NCBI RefSeq assembly: GCF_022788655.1
Contig: NZ_CP084951.1
Coordinates: 2,666,001-2,730,000, forward strand
Direction: 5' to 3'
DNA from: Sulfitobacter indolifex
GTDB taxonomy: Bacteria; Pseudomonadota; Alphaproteobacteria; Rhodobacterales; Rhodobacteraceae
Length of the DNA: 64,000 bases
Position numbers and translations under genes: made by a program. Under the pieces are notes generated by a model. That model had not been told where the DNA came from and did no database searches. It saw nothing but the letters and a program-made list of their open reading frames with translations. Below are positions 27,551-36,963 of the stretch, piece after piece. Each line of letters starts with the position of its first letter. Within the stretch, counting starts at the first letter, position 1.

Positions 27551-28333
27551 TCAAAACCTTAAAGACAAACACGACATGCCGCCGTCCAGTTTGGCGCACT
27601 CGGAATTGCTGATTTCAACGACTTTATAGCCCTCATTTGTCAGCATTTCGGCGGTGCGGGGAAAGCCCGCGGGGCACAGCACAAACTGGTTGAACCGAAT
27701 GCTATTGGCCGCGGCCTCTTCGCCCTCTGCGGTGTGCAGCACGCGGTAACCTTCGAAGCAGCCCGAAGCGTCGAGCCGTTTGGTGCTGAGGATGGTGTCA
27801 CCGTCGAGCAGCGAGCAATCGGTCTTGAAATGCAGCACACCGGGCGGGGTAAAGACCTCGCGCAGGCTATAGCTCCAGTCCGAAACGATCCGCGTCAGCT
27901 CGGCCACGCCCTCGGCATCGGTACGATCTGACCGGCCCACCAAGATCTCGCGCCCAGTGACCAGAATGTCACCTCCTTCGACGTGGCCGGGGCCTTCGAT
28001 CTGGCGCAGTTCGTCGTAGAGGGCGCGCAGTGTCGGCGCCATTTCAGCGACCTCCCCCATGCGGCTTGGTGCGCCGGGGCGCATCAAAACCGCACCCTTA
28101 GGCAAACAAAGCGCGGTATCCTCGACAAAGACGGAATCCGGAAACGCTTCTAGTGCGGGCAGTTCGATCACCTCAGCGCCCGTCTCTTTCAGCGTCGCAA
28201 CGTAATGCGTGTGAGCTTCTTCCATTCGGGCAAGATCGGGCGTGCCGATGTCTTCGGCGCGCAGACCGTTGACGATGCTGGCAGCGGGGCGGCGGGTGAC
28301 GGCGCGGGTGAATTCATAGGTGGGGTCTGTCAT
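27551..28333 (-). CDS. N(G),N(G)-dimethylarginine dimethylaminohydrolase (DDAH)
   Basis: 260-residue enzyme of the amidinotransferase superfamily. It hydrolyses asymmetric dimethylarginine or monomethylarginine to citrulline and a methylamine. Visible features: substrate-binding FPDSVFVEDTAL, the EGGDIL motif, the catalytic His in VLHFKTDCSLLDGD and the nucleophilic Cys in the C-terminal GGMSCLSLRF. The length matches bacterial DDAH. It is the distal gene after the arginine transaminase and guanidino-acid decarboxylase genes, which supports an arginine-type substrate. Confidence 0.9.
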   Translation of the reverse strand: MTDPTYEFTRAVTRRPAASIVNGLRAEDIGTPDLARMEEAHTHYVATLKETGAEVIELPALEAFPDSVFVEDTALCLPKGAVLMRPGAPSRMGEVAEMAPTLRALYDELRQIEGPGHVEGGDILVTGREILVGRSDRTDAEGVAELTRIVSDWSYSLREVFTPPGVLHFKTDCSLLDGDTILSTKRLDASGCFEGYRVLHTAEGEEAAANSIRFNQFVLCPAGFPRTAEMLTNEGYKVVEISNSECAKLDGGMSCLSLRF

Positions 28334-28348
28334 GTCATGCTCTCTCGT

Positions 28349-29941
28349 TCACGGGCGCAGGAATGGCTGGGCCTGAATTTCAATTAGGGTTGGCCCGCCT
28401 TTGCCCGTGGCCGCGCGGAGCGCGTCTGCGACGGCCTCTGGCTTTGGCCCGCAGCGCCAGAACGGCAAGCCACAGGATTGGGCAACTGCGGCGAAATCTG
28501 GTGGGGTCGGGTCACAGCCAACAACGTTCACCCCTGCGTTCTGCATGGAGGTGGCGATTTCCTGATAGCCGTGGTTGTTCCAGATCATGAAGCAGATCGA
28601 CAGGTTTTCCTGAACGGCGCACATCAGCTCCGGCAGGCTGAACTGCGCGCCGCCATCACCTGCGATGCAGATCACCGGCGTGTCTGGCGCTGCCACTGCG
28701 GCACCAATCGCGGCGGGGATGCCATAGCCAAGCGCGCCGAATCCGGTGGCGGCGTTAAACCAGCCACCGGGCCGGTCGTGATCGTAATAGAGGTTGCCCG
28801 CGTATATCGGCTGCGCGGAATCGCCGACCATGATCGCCCCCGGAACTGTCGCGCGCAGTTTGGCAAGGACATTGCAAAGCGCGCGCATTTCCGGACCGAT
28901 TTCCTCGAAAGCCTCGCGGCGAGCCTTCGCGGTCCGTTCCGCGCCATCTGAAGCAGCCTCTCGGTCTATAGCCGCATTCAGCGCATCAATTGCGGTAGTC
29001 GCGTCTCCGAGAATCGACATCTCGGCGGCATGGCGGGCAAGCTGTTCAGCGCATACATCAATACGGATGAGCCTTTGCATCTCCGGCATCGTGCCGGTGG
29101 CATACATATCATAATCGGTCGGGCCCAATTCAGTACCCAAAGCCAGTACGACGTCGGCCTGGGCAATGAGCCTACGCACGGCCTGCAGGCTGGGGCTGGC
29201 CGGAACACCTAAAGGATGCTCAAACATTAAGCCGCGCGCATTCACCGTCTGCACGACTGGCGCGCCTAGCTTTTCGGCAAGTGCGCGCAGGGCCGCCCCC
29301 GCGCGACGGGCCCCTCCCCCGGCGAGGATCACTGGTGCCTTGCTCTGCGCCAATAGCGCGGCGGCTTTTGCGATCTGTTCGGCAGACGGAGAAGGCGGAG
29401 CCGTCTCAGAACGGGCCTGCGCCTCTGTGGTATAGGGCGTACCGGCAACGTCGAGCGGGATTTCAAGATGGGTGGGGCCGGGTCGACCACTGTTAAACGG
29501 CTCGAACACCCGCGCGAGCATCGGCGTCAGCTCATCACCGCTTTCGACACGCTCCGACATCAGCGCAACGGTCCGCGCCATAGCCCGTTGATCCGGTAAT
29601 TCGTGCAGGTGGCCCCTGCCCTGCCCGAGGCTGGGCAGCGTGTTGACGCCGGAAATCACCAGCATCGGCACTGAATCGGCCCGCGCCTGCCCCATTGCCG
29701 TCAGCGTATTGGTCAGGCCCGGCCCGGTTATGACAAAGGCAACACCGGGTTTGCCAGATACCCGTGCGTAGCCATCCGCCATGAACCCCGCGCCCTGTTC
29801 GTGGCGGGGTGTCACATGGCGAATGCCTGAGGCAGCCAAACCCCGGTAAAGCTCAATCGTATGGACGCCCGGAATGCCGAAAACACAGTCGACACCGCGC
29901 GCTGAAAGTTGGGCGACCAGTGCCTCTCCGACGCTGGTCAT
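28349..29941 (-). CDS. aruI: Thiamine-diphosphate enzyme, probable 5-guanidino-2-oxopentanoate decarboxylase
   Basis: 530-residue enzyme of the acetolactate-synthase/pyruvate-decarboxylase fold. The N-terminal glutamate region HEQGAGFMADGYAR and the C-terminal cofactor motif GDGGAQFSLPEL...WNNHGYQ bind thiamine diphosphate and magnesium. It is called AruI because it overlaps by four bases with an arginine:pyruvate transaminase gene. It would decarboxylate 5-guanidino-2-oxopentanoate to 4-guanidinobutanal in the arginine transaminase pathway. Without the neighbour it could only be called a ThDP enzyme. Confidence 0.83.
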   Translation of the reverse strand: MTSVGEALVAQLSARGVDCVFGIPGVHTIELYRGLAASGIRHVTPRHEQGAGFMADGYARVSGKPGVAFVITGPGLTNTLTAMGQARADSVPMLVISGVNTLPSLGQGRGHLHELPDQRAMARTVALMSERVESGDELTPMLARVFEPFNSGRPGPTHLEIPLDVAGTPYTTEAQARSETAPPSPSAEQIAKAAALLAQSKAPVILAGGGARRAGAALRALAEKLGAPVVQTVNARGLMFEHPLGVPASPSLQAVRRLIAQADVVLALGTELGPTDYDMYATGTMPEMQRLIRIDVCAEQLARHAAEMSILGDATTAIDALNAAIDREAASDGAERTAKARREAFEEIGPEMRALCNVLAKLRATVPGAIMVGDSAQPIYAGNLYYDHDRPGGWFNAATGFGALGYGIPAAIGAAVAAPDTPVICIAGDGGAQFSLPELMCAVQENLSICFMIWNNHGYQEIATSMQNAGVNVVGCDPTPPDFAAVAQSCGLPFWRCGPKPEAVADALRAATGKGGPTLIEIQAQPFLRP

Positions 29942-31125
29942 GCGGATTCCAGTTGCAGCTGTGCGGCATGGTGGATGATCCGGTCACAGGCCGTGTCGAA
30001 TGCCGCATCGCCGGTGGTCAGCGCCACCCGCACCCAAGCATCAAGCGTCTCGCCAAAGGAGGCACCGGGCATGACCGCGACGCCACCATGCTCAAGCAGG
30101 TGAAGGGCATAGTCTGTGCCGCTCATGCCCGTGGCTGAAACGTCGATCATTGCAAACATGCCAGCTTCTGGGCGGTGCACCTTCAACTGGCTCTCGTCAG
30201 ATAGGCGGCTGTGCAGCCGCGCAGCCCGCGCGGCGAAACGGTGCTTCATCCCATCGGCCACAGGTGACCCTTCGCGCACTGCCTTTTCGGTCATATCCGC
30301 GATAAAGGGCTGGTTGCCAAAGAGCATGGTTTCCGACAGCGGCAAAAGTGCCTCGGTGAAGGCTTCCGGCCCGATGCACCAACCGCTGCGAAAACCCGGC
30401 GCTGCGTGGGATTTTGAGATTGAGGACACAACGATAACGCGGTCAGCCAACTGCGGGCGCCACAAGGGAGAGCAGAAGTCGGAGGTGTCAAAGATCAGGT
30501 CTTCGTAGACCTCGTCAGAAATGATCCAGAGGTCATGGGCGATTGCCAGTTCACCAAGCGCGTCTATATCCGCGCGGGTCAGCACCGATCCCGTGGGGTT
30601 ATGCGGCGTGGTCAACAGGATTGCCGCAGTCTGCGGGGTGATCCGCGCCGCGATGTCATCAGCATGAATGCGAAAGCCGTTTTCCGGGCGCAGCGGGACC
30701 GGAACCATCTCAGCACCGCTGGAGCGGATCACCCCTTCGTAAGTGGCGTACATCGGGTCACCGACCAGAACCTGCTGACCGGCTTCGGCCACACCCAGCA
30801 GCACCGCATAAAGGGCCGTCTGCGTGCCGGGAAAGCACATAGCCTGATCCGGCGTGATGCGGCGGCCCGCGGTGCGCGAATAGCGCTCGGCCAGTGCGGC
30901 GCGTAGCCCCATCTCCCCCCGGCCGTCGGAATAGCCAGTACGACCGCGGCGCATCGCATCTGCGGCAACGTCCACAAGCGCATCGGGTGTCGGCACGTCC
31001 GGTTCGCCAATGGTCAGCTCGATGATGTCGCGGCCCTGTGCGGCAAGCGCGCGGGCCTTTAGATGAACTTCCCATTTCGCGCCGCCAAGCCCTGCAAGGC
31101 GTTTGGTTATATCTGTCTGTTTCAT
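29938..31125 (-). CDS. aruH: Arginine:pyruvate transaminase (class I aminotransferase)
   Basis: 395-residue PLP enzyme. Family segments: LTIGEPDVPTPDAL, TPHNPTGSVL, WIISDEVYEDLIFD, and the PLP lysine in SSISKSHAAPGFRSGW. It would transfer the alpha-amino group of arginine (or a methylated arginine) to pyruvate, giving 5-guanidino-2-oxopentanoate. The closest fit is AruH, given its coupling to the AruI-like decarboxylase. Downstream enzymes of the pathway (guanidinobutanal dehydrogenase, guanidinobutyrase) are not in the window. Confidence 0.85.
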   Translation of the reverse strand: MKQTDITKRLAGLGGAKWEVHLKARALAAQGRDIIELTIGEPDVPTPDALVDVAADAMRRGRTGYSDGRGEMGLRAALAERYSRTAGRRITPDQAMCFPGTQTALYAVLLGVAEAGQQVLVGDPMYATYEGVIRSSGAEMVPVPLRPENGFRIHADDIAARITPQTAAILLTTPHNPTGSVLTRADIDALGELAIAHDLWIISDEVYEDLIFDTSDFCSPLWRPQLADRVIVVSSISKSHAAPGFRSGWCIGPEAFTEALLPLSETMLFGNQPFIADMTEKAVREGSPVADGMKHRFAARAARLHSRLSDESQLKVHRPEAGMFAMIDVSATGMSGTDYALHLLEHGGVAVMPGASFGETLDAWVRVALTTGDAAFDTACDRIIHHAAQLQLESA

Positions 31126-31769
31126 ATCTGCTGCCCTGCCTTTGTAAGGTCTATTCCGAGGATTGCGCCGACCGATCCAATCCCGATTTCCGGAAGCTCA
31201 CCCGGCGCGAAAGCGCTCGGAAGAACACCGCCTTCCATCCACAATCCGTCGATCACGGCGTTGCAGGCGATTGCAAGATGACGCAGCTCCTGCGGCGTTC
31301 GTGGCTGGCCAGCTTCGTTCAAGACAGCTGCAATCAGCACTTCGAGACGGTCGCGGAATTTGTAATAGGTTCGTTCGTGCGTATCCCGCATCTGCTTGTC
31401 AGTATGGACCTTGGTGAAGAAGCCCGCCCAAAGACTAACCGACCCGGCATCAACAACCGGCGGTGTCAGGCTCCCTACAACAAAGGCCGCGAGCCGCGCT
31501 GCTGGTGCGCCACAGTCGGCGCCCGCAAAGGCCGATGTCAAATCGGTCAACCGGTCCATGTGATATTCATAGGCAGCGGTAATCAGCTCTTCTTTGGACG
31601 AAAAGTGATGCCGGATCATACCTTGTGACACATCGGCGCGGGCAGAAATTGCCCGGACCGTTGCTGCATGAACGCCCTTTTCGGCGATCAGCGACAGGGT
31701 CGCCTTAATCAGCGCCTCCCTGCGGTGCTCCGCCGGCTCACGCTTGAATTTGGGAGTGCTGTCCGACAC
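31122..31769 (-). CDS. TetR-family transcriptional regulator (BetI-like)
   Basis: 216 residues from GTG 31769. The HTH lies at about 18-60 (EKGVHAATVRAISARADVSQGMIRHHF), followed by a ligand-binding helical domain. The open frame begins at ATG 31805, but that start overlaps the dyad that probably serves as operator and has no ribosome binding site, so the GTG is preferred with moderate certainty. It overlaps aruH by four bases and is divergent from the ABC transporter genes; it probably controls both. Confidence 0.85.
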   Translation of the reverse strand: MSDSTPKFKREPAEHRREALIKATLSLIAEKGVHAATVRAISARADVSQGMIRHHFSSKEELITAAYEYHMDRLTDLTSAFAGADCGAPAARLAAFVVGSLTPPVVDAGSVSLWAGFFTKVHTDKQMRDTHERTYYKFRDRLEVLIAAVLNEAGQPRTPQELRHLAIACNAVIDGLWMEGGVLPSAFAPGELPEIGIGSVGAILGIDLTKAGQQI

Positions 31770-31785
31770 GGGCGATATCCAGATC

Positions 31786-31813
31786 TCGTAATTATACACT
31801 TGCATGATTACGA
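31786..31813. promoter_or_regulatory. Putative TetR operator between regulator and ABC transporter
   Basis: TCGTAATTA, ten bases, TGATTACGA: inverted repeat with eight of nine matches. It is centred between the divergent TetR and ABC genes, where a shared operator is expected. Confidence 0.55.
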
Positions 31814-31872
31814 AATACGGGCCTTACTACAAGTCACAATTTTGGGGCACACAAACGGGGGGCGCGGACGCT

Positions 31873-32682
31873 TTGAAGAAAGAGCCGATCGGAACCACGG
31901 AACAGGCCGGAGATGCAGATAGCGCGGGGCAACATGAGGCCATAAGGGTTACTGACCTGCACAAGTCCTTCGGCACGCTGGAGGTTCTTAAAGGCGTCTC
32001 TCTCACCGCACAAAAGGGCGATGTTGTTGCTATTATCGGCGGCAGCGGCTCGGGGAAATCGACCTTCCTGCGGTGTATCAATTTTCTAGAAACCCCAAGC
32101 GCGGGTCAGATCGTCGTCAACGGCGAAGAGATTAAGATGCGCCAAGACGGCTCGCCCGTCGACCGGCGGCAGATCGAACGCATCCGGACCCGCCTTGGCA
32201 TGGTCTTTCAAGCCTTCAACCTTTGGACCCACCGCACCCTGCTGGAGAACGTCATCGAGGTCCCGGTCTATGTGCTTAAGGTGCCCCGGAGTGAAGCGAT
32301 CAAGCGCGCGCGGGTACTTCTTGAGCGGGTCGGTCTGGGCGACAAGGCTGATACCTTTCCAGCATTCCTATCCGGCGGCCAGCAGCAGCGCGCGGCCATT
32401 GCCCGTGCCCTCGCGGTGGAACCCAGCGTGATGCTCTTTGACGAGCCGACCAGCGCGCTCGACCCCGAGTTGGTGGGCGAGGTGCTGACGGTCATCCGTG
32501 ATCTGGCCGCCGAAGGGCGCACCATGCTGCTTGTGACCCATGAGATGAAATTCGCCCGCGAGGTCGCGACCCATGTCGTCTACCTTTTCGAGGGCCGCAT
32601 CGAAGAACAGGGACCGCCGGAAGAGCTTTTCGGCAATCCTCAATCCGCCCGGCTTCAGCAGTTTTTGCAGACTGTCGGTTAA
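31873..32682 (+). CDS. Basic amino acid ABC transporter ATP-binding protein
   Basis: About 270 residues of the HisP/GlnQ polar-amino-acid class. Walker [11 protein letters not shown]-loop [11 protein letters not shown], signature LSGGQQQR, Walker [15 protein letters not shown] and H-loop LLVTHEMKF are all present. The insertion [21 protein letters not shown] after the Walker A region is typical of histidine/arginine/octopine transporters. The frame is open from 31804; TTG 31873, with a G-rich stretch nine bases upstream, is proposed because the earlier ATG lies inside the dyad. The exact start is uncertain. Confidence 0.88.
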   Translation: MKKEPIGTTEQAGDADSAGQHEAIRVTDLHKSFGTLEVLKGVSLTAQKGDVVAIIGGSGSGKSTFLRCINFLETPSAGQIVVNGEEIKMRQDGSPVDRRQIERIRTRLGMVFQAFNLWTHRTLLENVIEVPVYVLKVPRSEAIKRARVLLERVGLGDKADTFPAFLSGGQQQRAAIARALAVEPSVMLFDEPTSALDPELVGEVLTVIRDLAAEGRTMLLVTHEMKFAREVATHVVYLFEGRIEEQGPPEELFGNPQSARLQQFLQTVG

Positions 32683-32712
32683 ACCACCAAAAACAAAACA
32701 GGGAGACTACTC

Positions 32713-33486
32713 ATGACACTCAAGAAACTTATGACGACTGCACTCGCGACCGCAATTGTAAGCGCAGGTGCTGTGGCCGCCGAAGAGGTCAAGATCGGCA
32801 TCGCTGCTGAGCCTTATCCCCCCTTTGCCTCGCTCAACGCTTCTGGCGAATGGGAAGGGTGGGAAGTTGAGGTTATCAACGCGGTTTGCGCCGCGGCCGA
32901 ATTGGATTGCGTGATCACGCCCGTCGCTTGGGACGGTATTATCCCCTCGCTGACCGGCCAGCAGGTCGATGCAATCATGGCCTCCATGTCGATCACCGAA
33001 GAGCGTCAGCAGACGATTGATTTCTCCGATCCCTACTACAACACGCCCGCAGTGATCGTGGCGGATAAGTCGATGGACATTGAACCTACGCCCGAGTCCC
33101 TCGCCGGTAAGATCATCGGCATCCAAGCCTCAACAATTCACCAAGCCTATGCCAACGAATATTTCGGCGATGCGGCAGAAATCCGGGTGTATCAGACGCA
33201 GGACGAAGCCAATCAGGATCTCGTCTCGGGTCGGATCGACGCCACGCAGGCCGACAGCATTGCGATGGCAGATTTCGTCAACTCCGACATCGGCACCTGC
33301 TGCGAAATCAAGGGGCCGGTAAAGAATGACGAGGCCATCTTGGGCAAAGGTGTCGGCGCTGGCGTCCGCAAGGGCGATGATGCGCTGCGCGAGAGCCTTA
33401 ACAAAGGCATCGCGAAAATCCTCGAAGATGGCACCCACGAAGAGATCACCGGGCGCTATTTCGATACCAGCATCTACGCTGAGTAA
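32713..33486 (+). CDS. Basic amino acid ABC transporter substrate-binding protein
   Basis: 257-residue periplasmic protein with signal peptide (cleavage near AVAAEEVKIG). SBP family 3 signatures: EPYPPFASLNASGEWEGWEVE and, for the substrate carboxylate/amino site, MSITEERQQTIDFSDPYY. The resemblance is to ArgT/HisJ-type proteins for lysine, arginine, ornithine or octopine. A methylated arginine is a plausible ligand because of the DDAH gene in the divergent operon. Confidence 0.9.
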   Translation: MTLKKLMTTALATAIVSAGAVAAEEVKIGIAAEPYPPFASLNASGEWEGWEVEVINAVCAAAELDCVITPVAWDGIIPSLTGQQVDAIMASMSITEERQQTIDFSDPYYNTPAVIVADKSMDIEPTPESLAGKIIGIQASTIHQAYANEYFGDAAEIRVYQTQDEANQDLVSGRIDATQADSIAMADFVNSDIGTCCEIKGPVKNDEAILGKGVGAGVRKGDDALRESLNKGIAKILEDGTHEEITGRYFDTSIYAE

Positions 33487-33495
33487 GCCCGTATC

Positions 33496-34248
33496 GTGGA
33501 GTTCTTCTTCGAAACGCTCGGTCTGACCGAAAGTGCGAAACTCTTGTCCCTCAGCCCGCCGGGCTGGGGAGGCAACCTTCTGCGCGGGCTCGCGAACTCT
33601 TTGCAGATCGCGTTCGGCGCTTTCGGCTTTGGTCTGTTGATCGGGCTCTTTGGAGCATACGGCAAGCTTTATGGCGGGGTGGTCCTGCGCGACCTCCTCG
33701 CTGTCTACACGACTGTGATCCGGGCGGTGCCTGAACTGGTGCTAATCTTGATCCTCTATTACGTCGGTACCGACCTTATCAATCAGCTCTCGCAGGCGAT
33801 GGGCTATGGCCGTGTCGAGATCAGTGGTGTTGTCGCCGGTATCTGGGTGCTCGGCGTGGTACAGGGCGCCTATGCCACCGAGGTGTTGCGCGGCGCGATC
33901 CAAGCCATTCCACCGGGCCAGATTGAGGCGGCGCGCGCTTATGGCATGCCGCCGCTGATGCTGATGCGCCGGGTTACGATCCCCGCGATGATGTCTTTTG
34001 CCACGCCGGGCCTTGCGAACCTGTGGCTTATTGCCACGAAAGATACCGCATTGTTGGCCATCGTCGGCTTTAGCGAATTGACGTTGGAGACCCGACAGGC
34101 CGCCGCCAGCACCCGCGCCTATTTCACCTTCTTCCTCGCAGCGGGCGCGCTCTATCTAATTGTGACGCTTTGTTCGGGTGTGGTCTTTGCCCGCATCGAA
34201 AAATGGGCGCGGCGCGGCCAGCCGTCGCTGAAAGGAGCGAGCCGATGA
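33496..34248 (+). CDS. Amino acid ABC transporter permease (HisQ type)
   Basis: 250-residue inner-membrane subunit with five or so helices. The EAA loop is QIEAARAYGMPPLMLMRRVTIP, and the family start GWGGNLLRGLANSLQIAF is present. The start codon is GTG. It pairs with the permease encoded immediately downstream, which it overlaps by four bases. Confidence 0.92.
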   Translation: MEFFFETLGLTESAKLLSLSPPGWGGNLLRGLANSLQIAFGAFGFGLLIGLFGAYGKLYGGVVLRDLLAVYTTVIRAVPELVLILILYYVGTDLINQLSQAMGYGRVEISGVVAGIWVLGVVQGAYATEVLRGAIQAIPPGQIEAARAYGMPPLMLMRRVTIPAMMSFATPGLANLWLIATKDTALLAIVGFSELTLETRQAAASTRAYFTFFLAAGALYLIVTLCSGVVFARIEKWARRGQPSLKGASR

Positions 34249-35015
34249 TCTCTTTTCGCGCTCTGATGCAGCCCCATCGCATTGTCATGCTGGCGCTTTT
34301 GCTGGGCGCGGTGGTCTGGTGCGCCGTGGCGCTGCGGTGGGATTGGATACCAGAATACGCCCCACTAGCGCTTGAAGGTCTCTGGCGTACGATCTGGATA
34401 TTGGTCGTTACCTGTGTGCTGGGCTTTCTTCTAGCCATCCCGCTGGGCCTCGCGCAGGCCATCGGGCCTTGGTACCTGTCCGTCCCTGCGCGGGTATTCT
34501 GCACCGTCATCCGGGGCACGCCGCTGCTCTTGCAGATCTGGCTGCTCTACTACGGCCTCGGCTCGCTTTTCCCGCAAATCCCTTGGATTCGCGGCAGTGA
34601 ACTCTGGCCCTACCTGCGCCAAGCATGGCCCTACGCAGTTCTGGCGCTGACGCTGTCTTACGCGGGCTATGAAGGCGAAGTCATGCGCGGCGCGTTCTCG
34701 AGTGTGAATAAGGGACAGCTTGAGGCTGCGAATGCATTCGGGATGCCACGTTTCACCATGTTCCGCCGCATCTGGCTGCCGCAGGCCATTCGCAACGTCC
34801 TGCCGACACTGGGCGGTGAAACCATTCTGCAGCTCAAGGCCACACCTCTGGTCGCGACCATCACGGTGGTTGAGCTCTATGCCGTGTCTTCGCGCGTCCG
34901 GTCGGATACGTTTATTGTGTACGAGCCACTGATCCTGCTTGCGGTATTTTACATGATCATCGCCGGTATCATTGCGTTGATGTTTCGACGGTTCGAAAAC
35001 CGGGTGCCGGGATAA
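34245..35015 (+). CDS. Amino acid ABC transporter permease (HisM type)
   Basis: 256-residue inner-membrane subunit with the EAA loop QLEAANAFGMPRFTMFRRIWLP. The frame is open from 34170, but ATG 34245 overlaps the preceding stop (ATGA), has AAAGGAG upstream and begins right before the first helix. It completes a four-gene uptake system (ATPase, binding protein, two permeases). Confidence 0.92.
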   Translation: MISFRALMQPHRIVMLALLLGAVVWCAVALRWDWIPEYAPLALEGLWRTIWILVVTCVLGFLLAIPLGLAQAIGPWYLSVPARVFCTVIRGTPLLLQIWLLYYGLGSLFPQIPWIRGSELWPYLRQAWPYAVLALTLSYAGYEGEVMRGAFSSVNKGQLEAANAFGMPRFTMFRRIWLPQAIRNVLPTLGGETILQLKATPLVATITVVELYAVSSRVRSDTFIVYEPLILLAVFYMIIAGIIALMFRRFENRVPG

Positions 35016-35033
35016 GAGACCGAGAGTTACCAA

Positions 35034-35981
35034 TCAGTCGGTTCTCATATCCATAGGCGTCTTGCCGAACTGGGTCTTGAAGGCCCGTGTCATGGAACTT
35101 GCGTTTTCGTAACCGCAGCGCGCCGCAATCTCGGCGATGGAAAGATCGGTGCTTTCGGCCAAGCTTCTCGCAGCGATCAGGCGTCTATGCCGATAGACTT
35201 GACCCGGCGTCGCATCCAAACTGCGTGCAAACCGCCTTTGCAGGCTTTTCAGCGAACAGCCAAGGTGCTGCGCGATAACCGGGATCGGCACCGGCGCTTC
35301 AATATTCTCATCCATAAGGACGAGCGCCCGAGAAACCAGTTTGGAGCGCACAGGCTTGGTATCGGCGGTCCTAAACGGCTGGTTGCTCTGATGCAAAAAA
35401 AGCGCCGCGACATCGAGGCGTATGATCTCGCCGCAGTGCTCCCCAATCAGAGAAAGCACCAAGTCAAAGGACGCCATGGCACCACCGCAGGTGATCCGAT
35501 TGCCATCTATCACAAACCGTTCTTGCCGGGCATCTACCTGCGTAAACGTCTCTGAAAAGCATTCGAACAGATGCCCATGAATTGTCGCGGGCCTGTCGTT
35601 CAACTGCCCCGCCGCCGCCAACAGCCAAGCCCCCGTATCGAGCCCCACCAGACATTTTGCGTTTGCGCAAAGGGACCGCAGGGCAGACAGCACCTGACTG
35701 CTACACAATGCGAGGTGGCCATAGCTGGCTGTCACCATGAGGTAATCACAGGGTGGCTTCGTCGCTGTGGCCATCTCGGTTTGAACCAGCATCCCACTTG
35801 ATGAGCGTACTAGGCCACCTGCAAGTGAAAGCAGTCGCCATTCATAGCGCGCCTGCCCGGTAATGCTGTTTGCAGCGCGAAACGGTTCCAACGTGTTGGC
35901 CAGGCAATGGTTGGAAAATCCATCGAAAAGCAGCACGTCGATTTTTAAGGTTTCGAACGGCGATTTTGTCTGTTGGTGCAT
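35034..35981 (-). CDS. GlxA/AraC-family transcriptional activator, CdhR-like
   Basis: About 315 residues: an N-terminal DJ-1/PfpI-like domain (about 10-180) and a C-terminal AraC HTH (about 215-310, SIAEIAARCGYENASSMTRAFKTQFGKTP split over the second helix pair). Such proteins control carnitine, choline and amino-acid catabolism; CdhR is the carnitine activator in Pseudomonas. It is divergent from a carnitine dehydrogenase operon, supporting that role. The start is either ATG 35981 or ATG 36008; neither has a strong ribosome binding site. Confidence 0.85.
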   Translation of the reverse strand: MHQQTKSPFETLKIDVLLFDGFSNHCLANTLEPFRAANSITGQARYEWRLLSLAGGLVRSSSGMLVQTEMATATKPPCDYLMVTASYGHLALCSSQVLSALRSLCANAKCLVGLDTGAWLLAAAGQLNDRPATIHGHLFECFSETFTQVDARQERFVIDGNRITCGGAMASFDLVLSLIGEHCGEIIRLDVAALFLHQSNQPFRTADTKPVRSKLVSRALVLMDENIEAPVPIPVIAQHLGCSLKSLQRRFARSLDATPGQVYRHRRLIAARSLAESTDLSIAEIAARCGYENASSMTRAFKTQFGKTPMDMRTD

Positions 35982-36054
35982 GTTTATGTCTAACACCGCA
36001 CATCTCAACGGATCAATCTCTGTAGTCTCTCAACACACCTAAGAGGAAACTCAG

Positions 36055-36963
36055 ATGCCCCTGCACATGACCCGTGATGTTTTCATCACCTGCGCCGTGA
36101 CCGGATCAGGCAGCAGCCAAGATCGCTCACCCCATGTTCCCCGCAGCCCCGAGCAGATTGCCAATTCGGCCATCGCCGCCGCCAAGGCCGGAGCCGCGAT
36201 TGTGCATTGTCACGTACGCGACCCCGAAACCGGCGTTCCCTCACGTGATCCGAAACTCTACCGCGAAGTGACAGACCGCATCCGCGATGCAGATGTCGAT
36301 GTGGTCTTGAACCTGACCGCAGGCATGGGCGGTGACATAGTATTTGGCCCGCCGTCCGCGCCGCTGCCGCTGAGCGAGGCCACTGATATGGTCAGCGCCG
36401 AAGAACGGCTGGTGCATATCGAAGACTGCCTTCCAGAAATTTGCACTCTCGATTGTGGCACGATGAACTTTGCCGAAGCTGATTATGTGATGACGAACAC
36501 GCCTGGCATGCTGACGACGATGGGCGCGCGTATGGAAGCGCTTGGCGTGAAGCCGGAGATTGAGGCCTTTGATACGGGGCACCTTTGGTATGCGAAACAG
36601 CTGGTTAAAGATGGCGTTTTGTCATCGCCTGCGCTGGTACAGCTGTGCATGGGCATTCCGTGGGGCGCACCCAATGACCTGAACACCTTCATGGCGATGG
36701 TCAACAATGTCCCCCACGACTGGAACTGGTCTGCGTTTTCGATTGGCCGGGATGAGATGCCTTATGTTGCCGCATCTGTTTTGGCAGGCGGGCATGTGCG
36801 CGTCGGGCTTGAGGACAACCTGTGGCTTGGCAAAGGCGAGCTCGCCACCAATGAGGCGCTTGTTTCGCGTGCCGTGTCGATCATCGAAAACATGGGGGCA
36901 ACCATCATGGGCCCCGATGCCGTGCGCCAAAAACTTGGCCTGACAAAGCAGGCACCACGATGA
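36055..36963 (+). CDS. cdhC: BKACE-family beta-keto acid cleavage enzyme, probable 3-dehydrocarnitine cleavage protein
   Basis: 302-residue zinc-dependent enzyme (formerly DUF849). The metal site includes the HCHVRDPETG motif, and PSRDPKLYREV follows as in the family. It condenses a beta-keto acid with acetyl-CoA and splits the product; next to carnitine dehydrogenase the substrate should be 3-dehydrocarnitine, giving betainyl-CoA and acetoacetate. GAGGAA precedes ATG 36055 by about eight bases. It overlaps the next gene by four bases. Confidence 0.88.
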   Translation: MPLHMTRDVFITCAVTGSGSSQDRSPHVPRSPEQIANSAIAAAKAGAAIVHCHVRDPETGVPSRDPKLYREVTDRIRDADVDVVLNLTAGMGGDIVFGPPSAPLPLSEATDMVSAEERLVHIEDCLPEICTLDCGTMNFAEADYVMTNTPGMLTTMGARMEALGVKPEIEAFDTGHLWYAKQLVKDGVLSSPALVQLCMGIPWGAPNDLNTFMAMVNNVPHDWNWSAFSIGRDEMPYVAASVLAGGHVRVGLEDNLWLGKGELATNEALVSRAVSIIENMGATIMGPDAVRQKLGLTKQAPR

